This document shows, piece after piece, positions 53,301-64,000 of a stretch of DNA of 64,000 nt. The notes under the pieces were generated by a model. That model was not told where the DNA came from. It worked only from the letters and a program-made list of their open reading frames with translations, and did not search any database. The position numbers and the translations under genes are program-made. The DNA lies in contig JARGSG010000208.1 of NCBI GenBank assembly GCA_030374805.1, positions 283,192-347,191 on the forward strand, read 5' to 3'. Each line of letters starts with the position of its first letter. Position 1 is the stretch's first letter. The stretch comes from Gracilaria gracilis. Lineage: Eukaryota; Rhodophyta; Florideophyceae; Gracilariales; Gracilariaceae.

Positions 53301-56300
53301 GATAACATCTTATCCACTTCATTCTTGACGACTTCGTTATATCGTGGCGGCAATCTTCTGACCCTCGAGTGTATTGGAGAGGTTGTGTTCAGCGAGAACT
53401 CATGCATAATAGGTACGTCCACCGGTCGTAAATCATAAAGGGACCATGCAATAACATCTGAATCGGTAAGCAAAGTCGCAATCTTGGTCTGCACATTTTC
53501 TGGTAGGTAGGAAAGCCTGTTAAGGATGATGGTCATACGATCAATTGAGGGTGGAATGTCTTGACCGTCCAAGGTACACTCAAGCCCTCCTTTCGCGATA
53601 GGATTCTGTTCTGAATTCTGAACATCTGTTACTGGACAAATTTCCTCTGTTGAAATTTGTCTTTCCTCAGGGATGAGTCTTGGATTCATCTCTTCGGGTT
53701 GGTTCTCAACCATGTTCGGACCTTCATCGCAGGGAAAAGGAGGTTGCTCTGTAAACTCATCCTGGGGTACCTCTTCTTCGAATGCAATGACATACAGACC
53801 GTCATCATCTTCCTCCAACGTTCCTACACGATTGAAAGGCATATTGTGTACTCCAAGATGTGGTGGGTGTGCAGGAAGAGGGACTGGATATCGGATCTGA
53901 ACGCGAACATCGATAAAGTCATTAATCATCCCTTCATTATCCATGGGAAGCAACTTAACTTCATCCTTAATCGGTATTGTTAGCACAGGATCACGATAAA
54001 GCGGAGAATCAGGTATGTGTAGCTCCTCTGGCGAGGAGATGTTGACTTCTTCTTCATTTACGGCTTCTTCGGTTTCCTGATTTCCAGCTGCACTTTGATC
54101 ATTAGTCTCTTCTCCGTTTCCGTCCACCAAAGTTGCGTTGACGGTATACTCTTGAACACTAGTATCGGTTTCTGGATCCTGAAAGGAGGATGAATTGGGC
54201 CCTTCCTCGTCCATGCTGTCAGGGCTTTCTGATGCTGCATAGGTGACGATGTCCCCAGCCCTTGGCGGGGGCGGAAGTGTTTCCAAGGGGCGACTATTCC
54301 CATTGTCGGGGATTGGCCAACCTTCATCGAACCGAACAATCTGGGATCCTTCTGGATCCAACTCTAGGATACCCATATTCCCATAAGGCAACTCAGACAC
54401 ATGTGGAGGAATTGGATCACCTGGAGCAAGTCGGGGGTAACGTCGATAAACCCTGAAGATTAGGTTATCAGGCCGCTCATTCGGTTCCTCAGCCCGGAGA
54501 AGCACAACGTCATTTCGGATAGAGAGAATGAGCTCATGAACAGGCTCCGACTGGGCTGACTCATCTTCAGAACTACTTAGCGCGTGTTCTGCTACTTGTT
54601 CGTAGCTAGCGAGGTTTTCAACTGGTTCGGTTCGGCGAAGAAGAGGTTCTTGTTCATCAGTCCCGATGGCCAACTCCTGGATCTCATCTTGGAGGTCTTG
54701 CATTGGCCTTCTCGCAACGTTGCCCGATTCAGCGAGGCTTGAGGATGATATTGGATTTTCTAGCTCAACACGTGCCGGAAGTCTTCGGTCTTCAACAGAG
54801 GTAAGAGCATACTCCAAACTGTCCACTTTCGTTCTTGGGAATTCTTCAGAATCTTCATAATCGCTTTCAGTATCGCTACCGGTTGAAAATAAATCAGAAT
54901 CGGAAATAAAATCTTCACTGTCCGTGTCCGAGAGATTCTCAAAGCACTCTACTTCAGGCCTGTGATGATCGAGAGGAAGCACTGTAGATTTCCCCTTGAA
55001 AGACATAGAGACTTCTTGAGCTCCAAGATCTAGACAAGCTTGAATCGCTTCCAAGGTGGGGCATCCAATGATAACATGAAACGGAGGATTTTCTACCACT
55101 AAGAAACTTAATGGTATACGTAAGGTGCCAAATTCCACCGGAACGTTCTTGATGCTTCCCCGAACTAGAGACTTTGTCCAATCTGCAACAACGATTCTTC
55201 TATTGGAAGGCTTCAGTTCCAATGAGACTTTGTGACTAAGCGAAGCTGACATAAGATTGGGAACTGCTCCCGAATCTAATAGCGCTTGGGACTTTGTACC
55301 ATACAGCGACACATTAACGACCCGGAGGGCCGGTGGAAGCGTCGAAGTACTAGCAAAGCTCACTCGTCTCCCCGAGAGGCTACCAGAGAGGATACGGCGT
55401 AGATTCTTCTTGGCTTCATCCGCATCTCCTCTAGCAAGTTGTCCGAAGGTGATATCGGAAGGGGCTGTCGCTAGCTCTTCGTATACATTGTACTTGCCAA
55501 TGTGTTCTTGGATCTTGATCTTCTTATGCTTGGGCTTCGTCTTTTTCGAGCTAGCGTCTCGAACTTTTGAAGAACTCCTACGTACATCCTTGGTGGTGGT
55601 GGACTGCGTATCGGGGAACATAATTGGAGAGATGCCGGAAAGGGGACCAGTTCTGGATTGCTTTGGAAGTGGGGCACCTTCTGCATCTCTCTTGGTCGCG
55701 GCAACCAGATCTTCATCATCTGAAGATTCATTGATGATGACTGAGACTTGATTCTGATTCGGCTTCTGCTGATTTGATTTCTTCTGCAGAGCCTTCTCAG
55801 CATTCGACTCCGATTTCACGCCTTCAAAGGACACCTTCTTCTCCTCATTGATCGGTGGTCTTTTCCAGCAGGTGACAGATGAGTGTCCTATTTTGCCACA
55901 GTTACCACAACGGGTATTCCGATGTGGGTTTAGTTCACAACGGTTGACATAATGGCCAGGTTGATTACAATAAGAGCAGAACTTCTCGGCTTCGGGACGA
56001 CCAGTATTTTGTGTCTTCTTCACCAATAGATGCAATTGAGTCATCTGTTCGGCAAGCTTCTCCACTCTATCTTCAAGAGGGGCTGAGACACCTCGAGGGG
56101 CTTCCTTTGTCCTTTGCAGAATCTTCTTGGCCGGTGGTAAAACACTCAGGGCTCCATATGACCCCAAGGCTTTCTTTCCTCCAACAAAAGCCTTAACCAG
56201 GCTCTTCAACAACGCGACATAGTCATCTGCTCCACGGAAGATCACAAATTGCGCTAGGTCTGCATATTCCATGACGGCATTTCGGAGCAACCCGAACTTT

Positions 56301-56713
56301 GCTTTCGAGTTGAAACCGGACTGTTCGAAGAACGAGTCCATTTTCTTCAATGAACCCAGCAAGTCCCCATAATCCAGACGGGCTGACACTGCTCGACGAA
56401 TTCTTTCCGCCTGTTCTTCCACAGTTCCGAAGCGCTCAATCAGAGCAGCCTTTACCTTAGCGAAATCCTTTGCTTCCGCTGACAGTGAACCATTAACAGC
56501 GTAGTTATCATAGAAGAAATCAAAGGCTTCTCCTTCAGGGAAACCCAACAACTTGACGGCCCGGTCGGCGTTATCAATACCGGCTGCTGCCACATTCTCA
56601 AAGTAGAAGAGGAACTTTCTTACATCGACAGAAGTTCCATTGAAAGACATAACAGACTCACGAGGCACGAGGCCCTGCTGGGGGTACCATGTGGGCGTCA
56701 TTTTTGTGGCCAC
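50309..56713 (-). CDS. gag-pol: E3 copy C Gag-Pol polyprotein, 2134 residues, intact
   Basis: Protein appears identical to copy B over its whole length, with the same ATG position inside the neighbouring LTR (56713) and TGA at 50309-50311. I noted one silent difference near 56649 next to Met22. An almost identical second intact frame means the duplication is very recent, or is an assembly effect. Confidence 0.92.
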   Translation of the reverse strand: MATKMTPTWYPQQGLVPRESVMSFNGTSVDVRKFLFYFENVAAAGIDNADRAVKLLGFPEGEAFDFFYDNYAVNGSLSAEAKDFAKVKAALIERFGTVEEQAERIRRAVSARLDYGDLLGSLKKMDSFFEQSGFNSKAKFGLLRNAVMEYADLAQFVIFRGADDYVALLKSLVKAFVGGKKALGSYGALSVLPPAKKILQRTKEAPRGVSAPLEDRVEKLAEQMTQLHLLVKKTQNTGRPEAEKFCSYCNQPGHYVNRCELNPHRNTRCGNCGKIGHSSVTCWKRPPINEEKKVSFEGVKSESNAEKALQKKSNQQKPNQNQVSVIINESSDDEDLVAATKRDAEGAPLPKQSRTGPLSGISPIMFPDTQSTTTKDVRRSSSKVRDASSKKTKPKHKKIKIQEHIGKYNVYEELATAPSDITFGQLARGDADEAKKNLRRILSGSLSGRRVSFASTSTLPPALRVVNVSLYGTKSQALLDSGAVPNLMSASLSHKVSLELKPSNRRIVVADWTKSLVRGSIKNVPVEFGTLRIPLSFLVVENPPFHVIIGCPTLEAIQACLDLGAQEVSMSFKGKSTVLPLDHHRPEVECFENLSDTDSEDFISDSDLFSTGSDTESDYEDSEEFPRTKVDSLEYALTSVEDRRLPARVELENPISSSSLAESGNVARRPMQDLQDEIQELAIGTDEQEPLLRRTEPVENLASYEQVAEHALSSSEDESAQSEPVHELILSIRNDVVLLRAEEPNERPDNLIFRVYRRYPRLAPGDPIPPHVSELPYGNMGILELDPEGSQIVRFDEGWPIPDNGNSRPLETLPPPPRAGDIVTYAASESPDSMDEEGPNSSSFQDPETDTSVQEYTVNATLVDGNGEETNDQSAAGNQETEEAVNEEEVNISSPEELHIPDSPLYRDPVLTIPIKDEVKLLPMDNEGMINDFIDVRVQIRYPVPLPAHPPHLGVHNMPFNRVGTLEEDDDGLYVIAFEEEVPQDEFTEQPPFPCDEGPNMVENQPEEMNPRLIPEERQISTEEICPVTDVQNSEQNPIAKGGLECTLDGQDIPPSIDRMTIILNRLSYLPENVQTKIATLLTDSDVIAWSLYDLRPVDVPIMHEFSLNTTSPIHSRVRRLPPRYNEVVKNEVDKMLSAGIIKPSISPWSFPVVIATKKDGKPRFCVYYRALNQVMKADRWPLPNIEQIFDDLGSASFFTTLDLFSGYWQIRMAPQCKEITTFVCRQGTFQFEVMPFGLMNAPSTFQRMMDSILSRYPFVRVYVDDVVIFSNSLDEHMDHVKRVLGTISSYGLKIKITKCDSAQSQIHLLGHIVNQDGVSVDVKKIEAIQAAQVPTTATELRSFLGLAGYYRRFISHFAETAAPLHASTSGSGRLEFTSDMLDEFNTLKKKLSSPPVLAFPDFENPFRVETDASSVALGVVLAQKKSDGMFHPIQYASKTMTAAERKYSVCEQEALAVIFALKKFRMYLLGSQPFQLITDHQALKYAFTKKDVHGRLARWLDFLAEYEFEIVYRSGDKNKAADYLSRYGATEKDLAPAQAAVVMTSTTSAFEGLEPYFANIGRHLSQMDIDEPKPKVRGAIKRSAKKFIVWNMRLYRQTSYGLRLVPFMKDRLFILRTFHDDIGHWDPAATRKYISDRFWWPNVYSEVTDYVRSCKSCQFMGRFASYRAGQRAPLTNLFDTFSVDFAGPLRPTSRGNRFLLIGVEHLSGWPLALASKSSTARDVLDFMKQEIVSRFGCPHTIVSDNATSFLAGTVQEYMRRHGIIMKPVLAYAPMSNGRAERMVGTIKRALAKTVHDSGSEWDESLPDVLYGYRTRPLPEGYSPFQLMYGIPPRMHPMDPSSFISSANPENRILELETAVTGRAARVARQPNRKDDNRRSHRFAVGDQVLVMRGAALNPTVKWPPLISKFYGPCRIVRTKHPQNYLISPNRRMSRRGIHARRLKLYRNRPKTLREDSTKNFISIQGGLPPLIAMPIIIDYEVYNEDVNYLALEVGGRKIEEWLSPLDCELWEKHRIIWNCFHLCLSIHHLYGQYFTPRAHVMLRRLAKRVHPQMSRLSADETIFFLYHYVVAKYGYLPAAAAHEEQVMDYVRLLGRHEEFLVDFEPDPDHPEPLYPFRYTTEEVSRNGPLHPSS
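56672..56689 (-). other. E3 primer-binding site, copy C
   Basis: TGG-initial site directly after LTR-D, as in the other copies. Confidence 0.75.
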
Positions 56714-58607
56714 GTTGGCTAAACGACGCGGGTGGTGACAACCCAGAACAAGACTAGAATGCCAGGGGGTACCAGCCTATGAAGGCGATGAGTAGCAGCG
56801 TAAGCCGCTGAATAGCCCAAACTATGAGTATTGAGATGGCACACGGTGGTGCCAGTGGTACTTATAACGAACAAAGCGAACTATTCACGCCCTGTCGGTG
56901 AATAGCTACGAACAGCTGAAGTCCCCAACAAAGTTCAGAAGGAGACTCGAACGATACGGTAAAAGCTCTACGTCAAACTTCAGGCGCGAACTTAGTAGGC
57001 TTACAATTAATCTCGAGACCAATTATAGACAAACAAAGGGGGAGCCAGTTCGCAGATGTAAGTGACAAGTGGTGAACGTGGAAGGGAAAGGCCGGACCAC
57101 TCCGCGGCCAAGGAGAATGAAAGAAAAGAAAGGGGGAAACAAATCAATGGAACGAGGGAAACAAGCAATGATTGCGTTTCTGAAAGAAGGGGGGGGTTTG
57201 TTGAGCCTGTGTTGTTGTTGTTGGTGGTGGTGGTGGTGGTGGTGGTGGTGGTGGTGGTGGTCGAAGATGAGAATCTGAAGTTGGGCATGGCTTATATAGA
57301 CGATGGAGACCTTCGAATCCAGCTGAATATCGACGGTACAATTTTGTGTAAACCATGAGTAACAAGATGTAATGTAACCCAGATGCAGTTTTCATGCATG
57401 ATTGTGTAACCAGTGTAGCCTTACTAGTTGCTCGCAGCCACATAATAGTTTCTTCGGGTAACAGACAACTTGTCGCAAAGATAATGCTTTGTTGGCACAA
57501 TTTCCAAGTCCGCGAGAGTTCATAATCACTTCAATCTGAAACCTGATTCGGGAAGATCATCCGTTACGTACACACGATACAGCAAGTTTCAAGGGAATCT
57601 ATCGAGCAGTTTTCGCTGCCGAAAATAGCATTAGTGGATGCGGGAATTTGAAGGGGTTATATCCATGAACATCGCCATTTCACCTCTTCTCCGTGTATTT
57701 CCTTGTTGTCCGGGTTCATTCCACATCACACGACTGATTACACGAACTTTGCACTGATAGTGCACGATTTGTACATGAAGTGTACACGTAAGAACATTCC
57801 CTCCGTCCTTGGATATATCCTTAGAGTAGAGTTAGTTGGTGGTTAGGTCATTCCCAGGAGGCGTCTAGGTGATATTCGTAGTGTGGGGAGGGTGCCGGGG
57901 CTTCTCTTTGCATTGAGTGCATGCTGCGTTGGAAGTACACGGATGTACTTCGTGTTGGCGTTCACACGGTGACGCTTCGGTTGCACGTGTATTTCAGGGG
58001 TAGCGGGGAGAAGTGGTATGCGGTCGACGTCTTCGTTGCCAACACCATGGCACGTTTCCATCCTGGTGCTCCGCGTCCCGTCGTCATTCCGTCTGACAGC
58101 CCTCATGGACTGCCATTGCCGTTACTGCCGCCGCCGCCCCCGTCGCCGCCTCCGTTACTGTCGCCGCCGCCCGCAAACTCCCCGCACTTCTCGCCGCCGC
58201 CGGTACCCCGAGCCGCCTCGTCGTCTGGTGGGGACTCCGTTCGCTTCGTGCGATATGTCCCTGCCGTGCACAGTCCGAGGCGTGGAAGTCCGCCGCCTCG
58301 AGATGCGGCCAGGCGGATTAGTCGCCGTCGTCGCATATGTGGTGGAAGTGCCGCTGGGCGCCCTTTCAGCTCCTACCTTCGCGGATGGCATGACGCCATC
58401 CGCGTAGTCGAAGAGGAGCTGCCTCGCGGGGCTGTGGCCATCCTGGCCTGACTGCTCCACGAGTTGCGGGAAGTGCACGAGCGATATGGGATATAGAATA
58501 TAAAATATAATGCATATTTGCTACTGTATGCAATAATAAATATACTCTGCTTTCTGCTTATCGCTCTTCCTCCTCGCCCTTCTTCCTCATTTTCACACTT
58601 TCACACA
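56690..58607 (-). repeat. E3 LTR-D, shared by copies C and D
   Basis: 1918 bp. It differs from LTR-B and LTR-C at a few bases, for example ATGAGTAACAAGATG instead of ATGAATAACAAAATG near 57355, and shares these with LTR-A. Confidence 0.92.
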
Positions 58608-58654
58608 CTCCCCCTCTCAGCGGTCGCAACGCCTGGGCGACCACGGTTAAGAAC

Positions 58655-61600
58655 TCATGATGAGGGATGCAGCGGGCCATTTCTCGAGACTTCTTCTGTT
58701 GTGTATCTGAAGGGGTAGAGCGGTTCCGGATGATCAGGGTCTGGTTCAAAGTCTACCAGAAATTCTTCATGTCGGCCAAGTAGTCTCACATAATCCATGA
58801 CTTGTTCTTCGTGCGCTGCGGCGGCTGGTAGGTACCCATACTTTGCAACGACGTAATGGTATAAGAAGAATATTGTTTCATCTGCACTGAGCCTTGACAT
58901 CTGTGGGTGCACTCTTTTGGCAAGACGTCTTAGCATCACATGAGCACGCGGGGTGAAGTACTGGCCATATAGATGGTGGATGCTTAGGCATAGGTGAAAG
59001 CAATTCCAAATGATACGATGCTTTTCCCATAATTCACAATCTAACGGAGAGAGCCATTCTTCGATTTTTCTGCCCCCAACCTCTAGTGCCAAGTAATTGA
59101 CATCTTCATTGTAGACTTCATAGTCAATGATGATCGGCATGGCAATCAACGGGGGTAGACCACCCTGTATCGATATGAAATTTTTCGTTGAGTCTTCTCT
59201 CAAGGTTTTAGGTCGGTTACGATACAGCTTGAGTCTTCTCGCGTGAATTCCTCTTCTTGACATGCGTCGATTAGGTGAGATTAGATAGTTTTGCGGGTGT
59301 TTGGTTCTAACAATCCGACACGGACCATAAAACTTAGAAATGAGAGGTGGCCACTTCACTGTAGGGTTCAAGGCCGCCCCCCGCATGACGAGGACCTGGT
59401 CTCCAACTGCAAACCTATGGCTGCGTCGATTGTCATCTTTCCGATTAGGTTGACGCGCCACTCGTGCCGCTCTTCCGGTTACCGCCGTCTCCAGCTCAAG
59501 AATGCGATTTTCTGGGTTGGCTGACGATATAAAGGAGGAAGGGTCCATTGGGTGCATACGAGGAGGTATTCCATACATCAGTTGAAAAGGTGAGTATCCT
59601 TCGGGAAGTGGCCGTGTTCGGTATCCATAGAGAACGTCGGGCAAAGATTCATCCCATTCGGATCCTGAATCGTGTACGGTTTTTGCAAGTGCTCTCTTAA
59701 TCGTTCCGACCATTCTCTCGGCACGACCGTTTGACATTGGAGCGTATGCTAAAACAGGCTTCATAATGATACCATGCCTCCGCATGTATTCTTGAACAGT
59801 CCCAGCCAAGAAAGAAGTGGCATTGTCGGATACAATAGTATGTGGGCATCCAAATCGAGAAACAATCTCCTGTTTCATGAAATCCAAAACATCTCGAGCT
59901 GTAGAACTTTTGCTTGCTAAAGCCAAAGGCCATCCTGATAAATGCTCAACGCCAATAAGTAGAAAACGATTTCCACGACTCGTAGGGCGCAATGGTCCGG
60001 CGAAATCTACTGAAAATGTGTCGAACAGATTGGTGAGTGGTGCTCTCTGTCCGGCTCGATAAGAGGCAAATCGTCCCATGAACTGACAACTCTTGCAGCT
60101 TCTCACGTAGTCGGTGACTTCCGAGTAGACATTTGGCCACCAGAATCGATCCGAAATGTACTTTCTAGTAGCTGCAGGATCCCAATGTCCAATGTCATCA
60201 TGAAATGTACGGAGGATAAAAAGCCTGTCCTTCATGAATGGAACTAACCTTAAACCGTAAGATGTCTGCCGATACAGGCGCATGTTCCATACGATAAACT
60301 TTTTCGCACTTCGTTTGATAGCACCTCTGACCTTGGGGTTTTGGTTCATCAATGTCCATTTGACTTAGATGTCGGCCAATATTAGCGAAATATGGCTCTA
60401 ATCCTTCGAACGCTGATGTCGTAGAGGTCATCACAACTGCAGCTTGAGCGGGAGCCAAATCTTTTTCTGTTGCTCCGTATCGAGAGAGATAATCCGCAGC
60501 CTTATTCTTATCACCTGAGCGATATACGATTTCAAACTCATACTCAGCAAGAAAATCTAGCCATCTAGCCAATCTGCCATGTACATCTTTCTTTGTGAAA
60601 GCATACTTCAATGCTTGGTGATCCGTAATTAGTTGAAACGGTTGGGAACCGAGCAAGTACATTCTAAACTTCTTCAACGCAAAGATAACTGCCAGAGCTT
60701 CTTGTTCACACACAGAGTACTTCCTTTCAGCTGCAGTCATGGTTTTGCTTGCATATTGTATGGGATGGAACATGCCATCAGATTTCTTTTGGGCGAGCAC
60801 CACTCCTAATGCGACAGAAGATGCATCCGTCTCCACGCGGAACGGGTTTTCGAAATCTGGAAATGCCAGAACAGGCGGGCTGGAGAGTTTTTTCTTCAAG
60901 GTGTTGAATTCATCCAACATATCAGACGTGAACTCCAGTCGTCCGGAGCCTGAGGTGGAAGCATGCAAAGGTGCTGCAGTTTCAGCAAAATGTGAAATGA
61001 AGCGTCGGTAATATCCGGCAAGTCCGAGGAAGCTTCTTAACTCAGTAGCAGTGGTGGGAACTTGCGCCGCTTGAATTGCTTCGATCTTCTTGACGTCTAC
61101 GGACACTCCGTCTTGATTCACTATGTGCCCAAGAAGATGAATCTGCGATTGAGCAGAATCACACTTCGTGATCTTAATCTTCAATCCATATGAGGAAATC
61201 GTTCCTAAGACCCGTTTGACGTGGTCCATGTGCTCATCAAGACTATTGGAGAATATCACAACGTCATCCACGTACACTCGAACAAATGGATATCGGCTGA
61301 GGATTGAGTCCATCATTCTCTGAAAGGTTGATGGGGCATTCATTAGGCCAAACGGCATTACTTCAAATTGAAAGGTTCCTTGGCGACAGACGAAAGTGGT
61401 TATCTCCTTACACTGAGGGGCCATTCGTATCTGCCAATATCCCGAGAAGAGGTCAAGAGTCGTGAAGAAGGAAGCAGAGCCTAGGTCATCGAATATCTGT
61501 TCGATGTTGGGTAAAGGCCAGCGATCAGCTTTCATCACCTGATTCAAAGCGCGGTAATACACGCAGAATCTTGGTTTCCCGTCCTTTTTGGTTGCGATGA

Positions 61601-64000
61601 CGACGGGGGAAAAGACCAAGGAGAAATCGAAGGCTTGATGATACCGGCAGATAACATCTTATCCACTTCATTCTTGACGACTTCGTTATATCGTGGCGGC
61701 AATCTTCTGACCCTCGAGTGTATTGGAGAGGTTGTGTTCAGCGAGAACTCATGCATAATAGGTACGTCCACCGGTCGTAAATCATAAAGGGACCATGCAA
61801 TAACATCTGAATCGGTAAGCAAAGTCGCAATCTTGGTCTGCACATTTTCTGGTAGGTAGGAAAGCCTGTTAAGGATGATGGTCATACGATCAATTGAGGG
61901 TGGAATGTCTTGACCGTCCAAGGTACACTCAAGCCCTCCTTTCGCGATAGGATTCTGTTCTGAATTCTGAACATCTGTTACTGGACAAATTTCCTCTGTT
62001 GAAATTTGTCTTTCCTCAGGGATGAGTCTTGGATTCATCTCTTCGGGTTGGTTCTCAACCATGTTCGGACCTTCATCGCAGGGAAAAGGAGGTTGCTCTG
62101 TAAACTCATCCTGGGGTACCTCTTCTTCGAATGCAATGACATACAGACCGTCATCATCTTCCTCCAACGTTCCTACACGATTGAAAGGCATATTGTGTAC
62201 TCCAAGATGTGGTGGGTGTGCAGGAAGAGGGACTGGATATCGGATCTGAACGCGAACATCGATAAAGTCATTAATCATCCCTTCATTATCCATGGGAAGC
62301 AACTTAACTTCATCCTTAATCGGTATTGTTAGCACAGGATCACGATAAAGCGGAGAATCAGGTATGTGTAGCTCCTCTGGCGAGGAGATGTTGACTTCTT
62401 CTTCATTTACGGCTTCTTCGGTTTCCTGATTTCCAGCTGCACTTTGATCATTAGTCTCTTCTCCGTTTCCGTCCACCAAAGTTGCGTTGACGGTATACTC
62501 TTGAACACTAGTATCGGTTTCTGGATCCTGAAAGGAGGATGAATTGGGCCCTTCCTCGTTCATGCTGTCAGGGCTTTCTGATGCTGCATAGGTGACGATG
62601 TCCCCCATCCCTTGGCGGGGGCGGAAGGGTTTCTCCAAGGGGCGGACTATTCCTATTGTCGGGGATTGGCCAACCTTCATCGAACCGAACAATCTGGGAT
62701 CCTTCTGGATCCAACTCTAGGATACCCATATTCCCATAAGGCAACTCAGGACACATGTGGAGGAATTGGATCACCTGGAGCAAGTCGGGGGGTAACGTCG
62801 ATAAACCCTGAAGATTAGGTTATCAGGCCGCTCATTCGGTTCCTCAGCCCGGAGAAGCACAACGTCATTTCGGATAGAGAGAATGAGCTCATGAACAGGC
62901 TCCGACTGGGCTGACTCATCTTCAGAACTACTTAGCGCGTGTTCTGCTACTTGTTCCTAGCTAGCGAGGTTTTCAACTGGTTCGGTTCGACGAAGAAGAG
63001 GTTCTTGTTCATCAGTCCCGATGGCCAACTCCTGGATCTCATCTTGGAGGTCTTGCATTGGCCTTTCTCGCAACGTTGCCCGATTCAGCGAGGCTTGAGG
63101 ATGATATTGGATTTTCTAGCTCAACACGTGCGGAAGTCTTCGGTCTTCAACAAGTAAGAGCATACTCCAAACTGTCCACTTTCTTCTTGAAAATTCTTCA
63201 GAATCTTCATAATCGCTTTCAGTATCGCTACCGGTGTGAAATAAATCAGAATCGGAAATAAAATCTTCACTGTCCGTCCGAAGATTCTCAAAGCACTCTA
63301 CTTCAGGCCTGTGATGATCGAGAGGAAGCACTGTAGATTTCCCTTGAAAGACATAGAGACTTCTAGCTCCAAGATCTAGACAAGCTTGAATCGCTTCCAA
63401 GGTGGGGCATCCAATGATAACATGAAACGGAGGATTTTCTACCACTAAGAACTTAATGGTATACGTAAGGTGCCAATTCCACCGAACGTTCTTGATGCTT
63501 CCCCGAACTAGAGACTTTGTCCACTGCAACAACGATTCTTCTATGAAGGCTTCTAGTTCCAATGAGAGTTTGTGACTAAGCGAAGCTGACATAAGATTGG
63601 GAACTGCTCCCGAATCTAATAGCTTGGGACTTTGTACCATACAGCGACACATTAACGACCCGGAGGGCCGGTGAAGCGTCGAAGTACTAGCAAAGCTCAC
63701 TCGTCTCCCTGAGAGGCTACCAGAGAGGATACGCGTAGATTCTTCTTGGCTTCATCCGCATCTCCTCTAGCAAGTTGTCCGAAGGTGATATCGGAAGGGC
63801 TGTCGCTAGCTCTTCGATACATTGTACTTGCCAATGTGTTCTTGGATCTTGATCTTCTTATGCTTGGGGCTTCGTCTTTTCGAGCTAGCGTCTCGAACTT
63901 TTGAAGAACTCCTACGTACATCCTTGGTGGTGGTGGACTGCCGTATCGGGGAACATAATTGGAGAGATGCCGGAAAGGGGACCAGTTCTGGATTGCTTTG
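58655..64000 (-). pseudogene. E3 copy D gag-pol, broken by many small indels, continues past the window
   Basis: Intact integrase and C-terminus from TGA 58655 up to about 60343, where a one-base insertion shifts the frame. RT and RNase H (60350-61605) are then readable. Further indels lie near 61610, 62600-62640 and 62745, and from about 63060 single-base deletions come every few tens of bases through the protease and spacer. It also has the six-C state at 62786-62791. The density of one-base indels rises to the window end, which looks like uncorrected long-read sequence rather than natural decay. Confidence 0.85.

Overview
The window is eukaryotic nuclear DNA dominated by retrotransposons. 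Spliceosomal introns of about 80-110 nt with CTGAC-like branch points, a Cactin gene, a MADS-box gene, chromodomain Ty3/gypsy elements, RNase H-bearing LINEs and a pogo/Fot-type DNA transposon all point to a eukaryote. The intron-poor, gypsy-rich layout would suit a red alga, but a fungus or another protist cannot be excluded from sequence alone. I have no taxonomic marker.

Region 1 (1-17.4 kb) is a nested repeat block. Element E1 is the decayed 3' half of a chromovirus (RNase H, integrase, chromodomain), followed by an antisense reading frame. A 5'-truncated LINE adjoins or interrupts that antisense frame at about 3.5 kb. A complete second chromovirus, E2 (5057-16473), sits inside the LINE's RNase H domain. 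E2 has 849/850-bp LTRs, an AGAAG target-site duplication, a PBS and a PPT. Its gag and pol carry a few stop codons, and between pol and the 3' LTR it has a long antisense frame that resembles the one in E1.

Region 2 (17.4-29.4 kb) is the gene-bearing part: a short unidentified gene, Cactin (minus), a four-exon MADS-box gene (minus; exon structure worked out here), a small broken gene, and a head-to-head pair of a sulfotransferase-like gene (minus, one intron) and an isopenicillin-N-synthase-like 2-oxoglutarate/Fe(II) oxygenase (plus). Short LINE 3' ends with (AAG)n tails and GC-rich inverted repeats fill much of 27.1-28.7 kb.

Region 3 (29.4-64 kb, minus strand) is a head-to-tail array of a third gypsy element, E3, in the order LTR-body-LTR-body-LTR-body-LTR-body. 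Neighbouring copies share single 1.9-kb LTRs and the period is exactly 8346 bp. Two copies (B and C) have one uninterrupted 2134-codon Gag-PR-RT-RNaseH-IN frame that begins inside the LTR and runs through the PBS. Copy A is split by one extra base and carries a 2259-bp pogo/Fot-like transposon with a TA duplication; the other copies supply the empty site. Copy D fills with small indels toward the window end, which looks like poorly polished contig-end sequence.

The most unusual signals are the antisense frame shared by two chromoviruses, the LTR-sharing tandem array, and the Gag start codon that precedes the primer-binding site.
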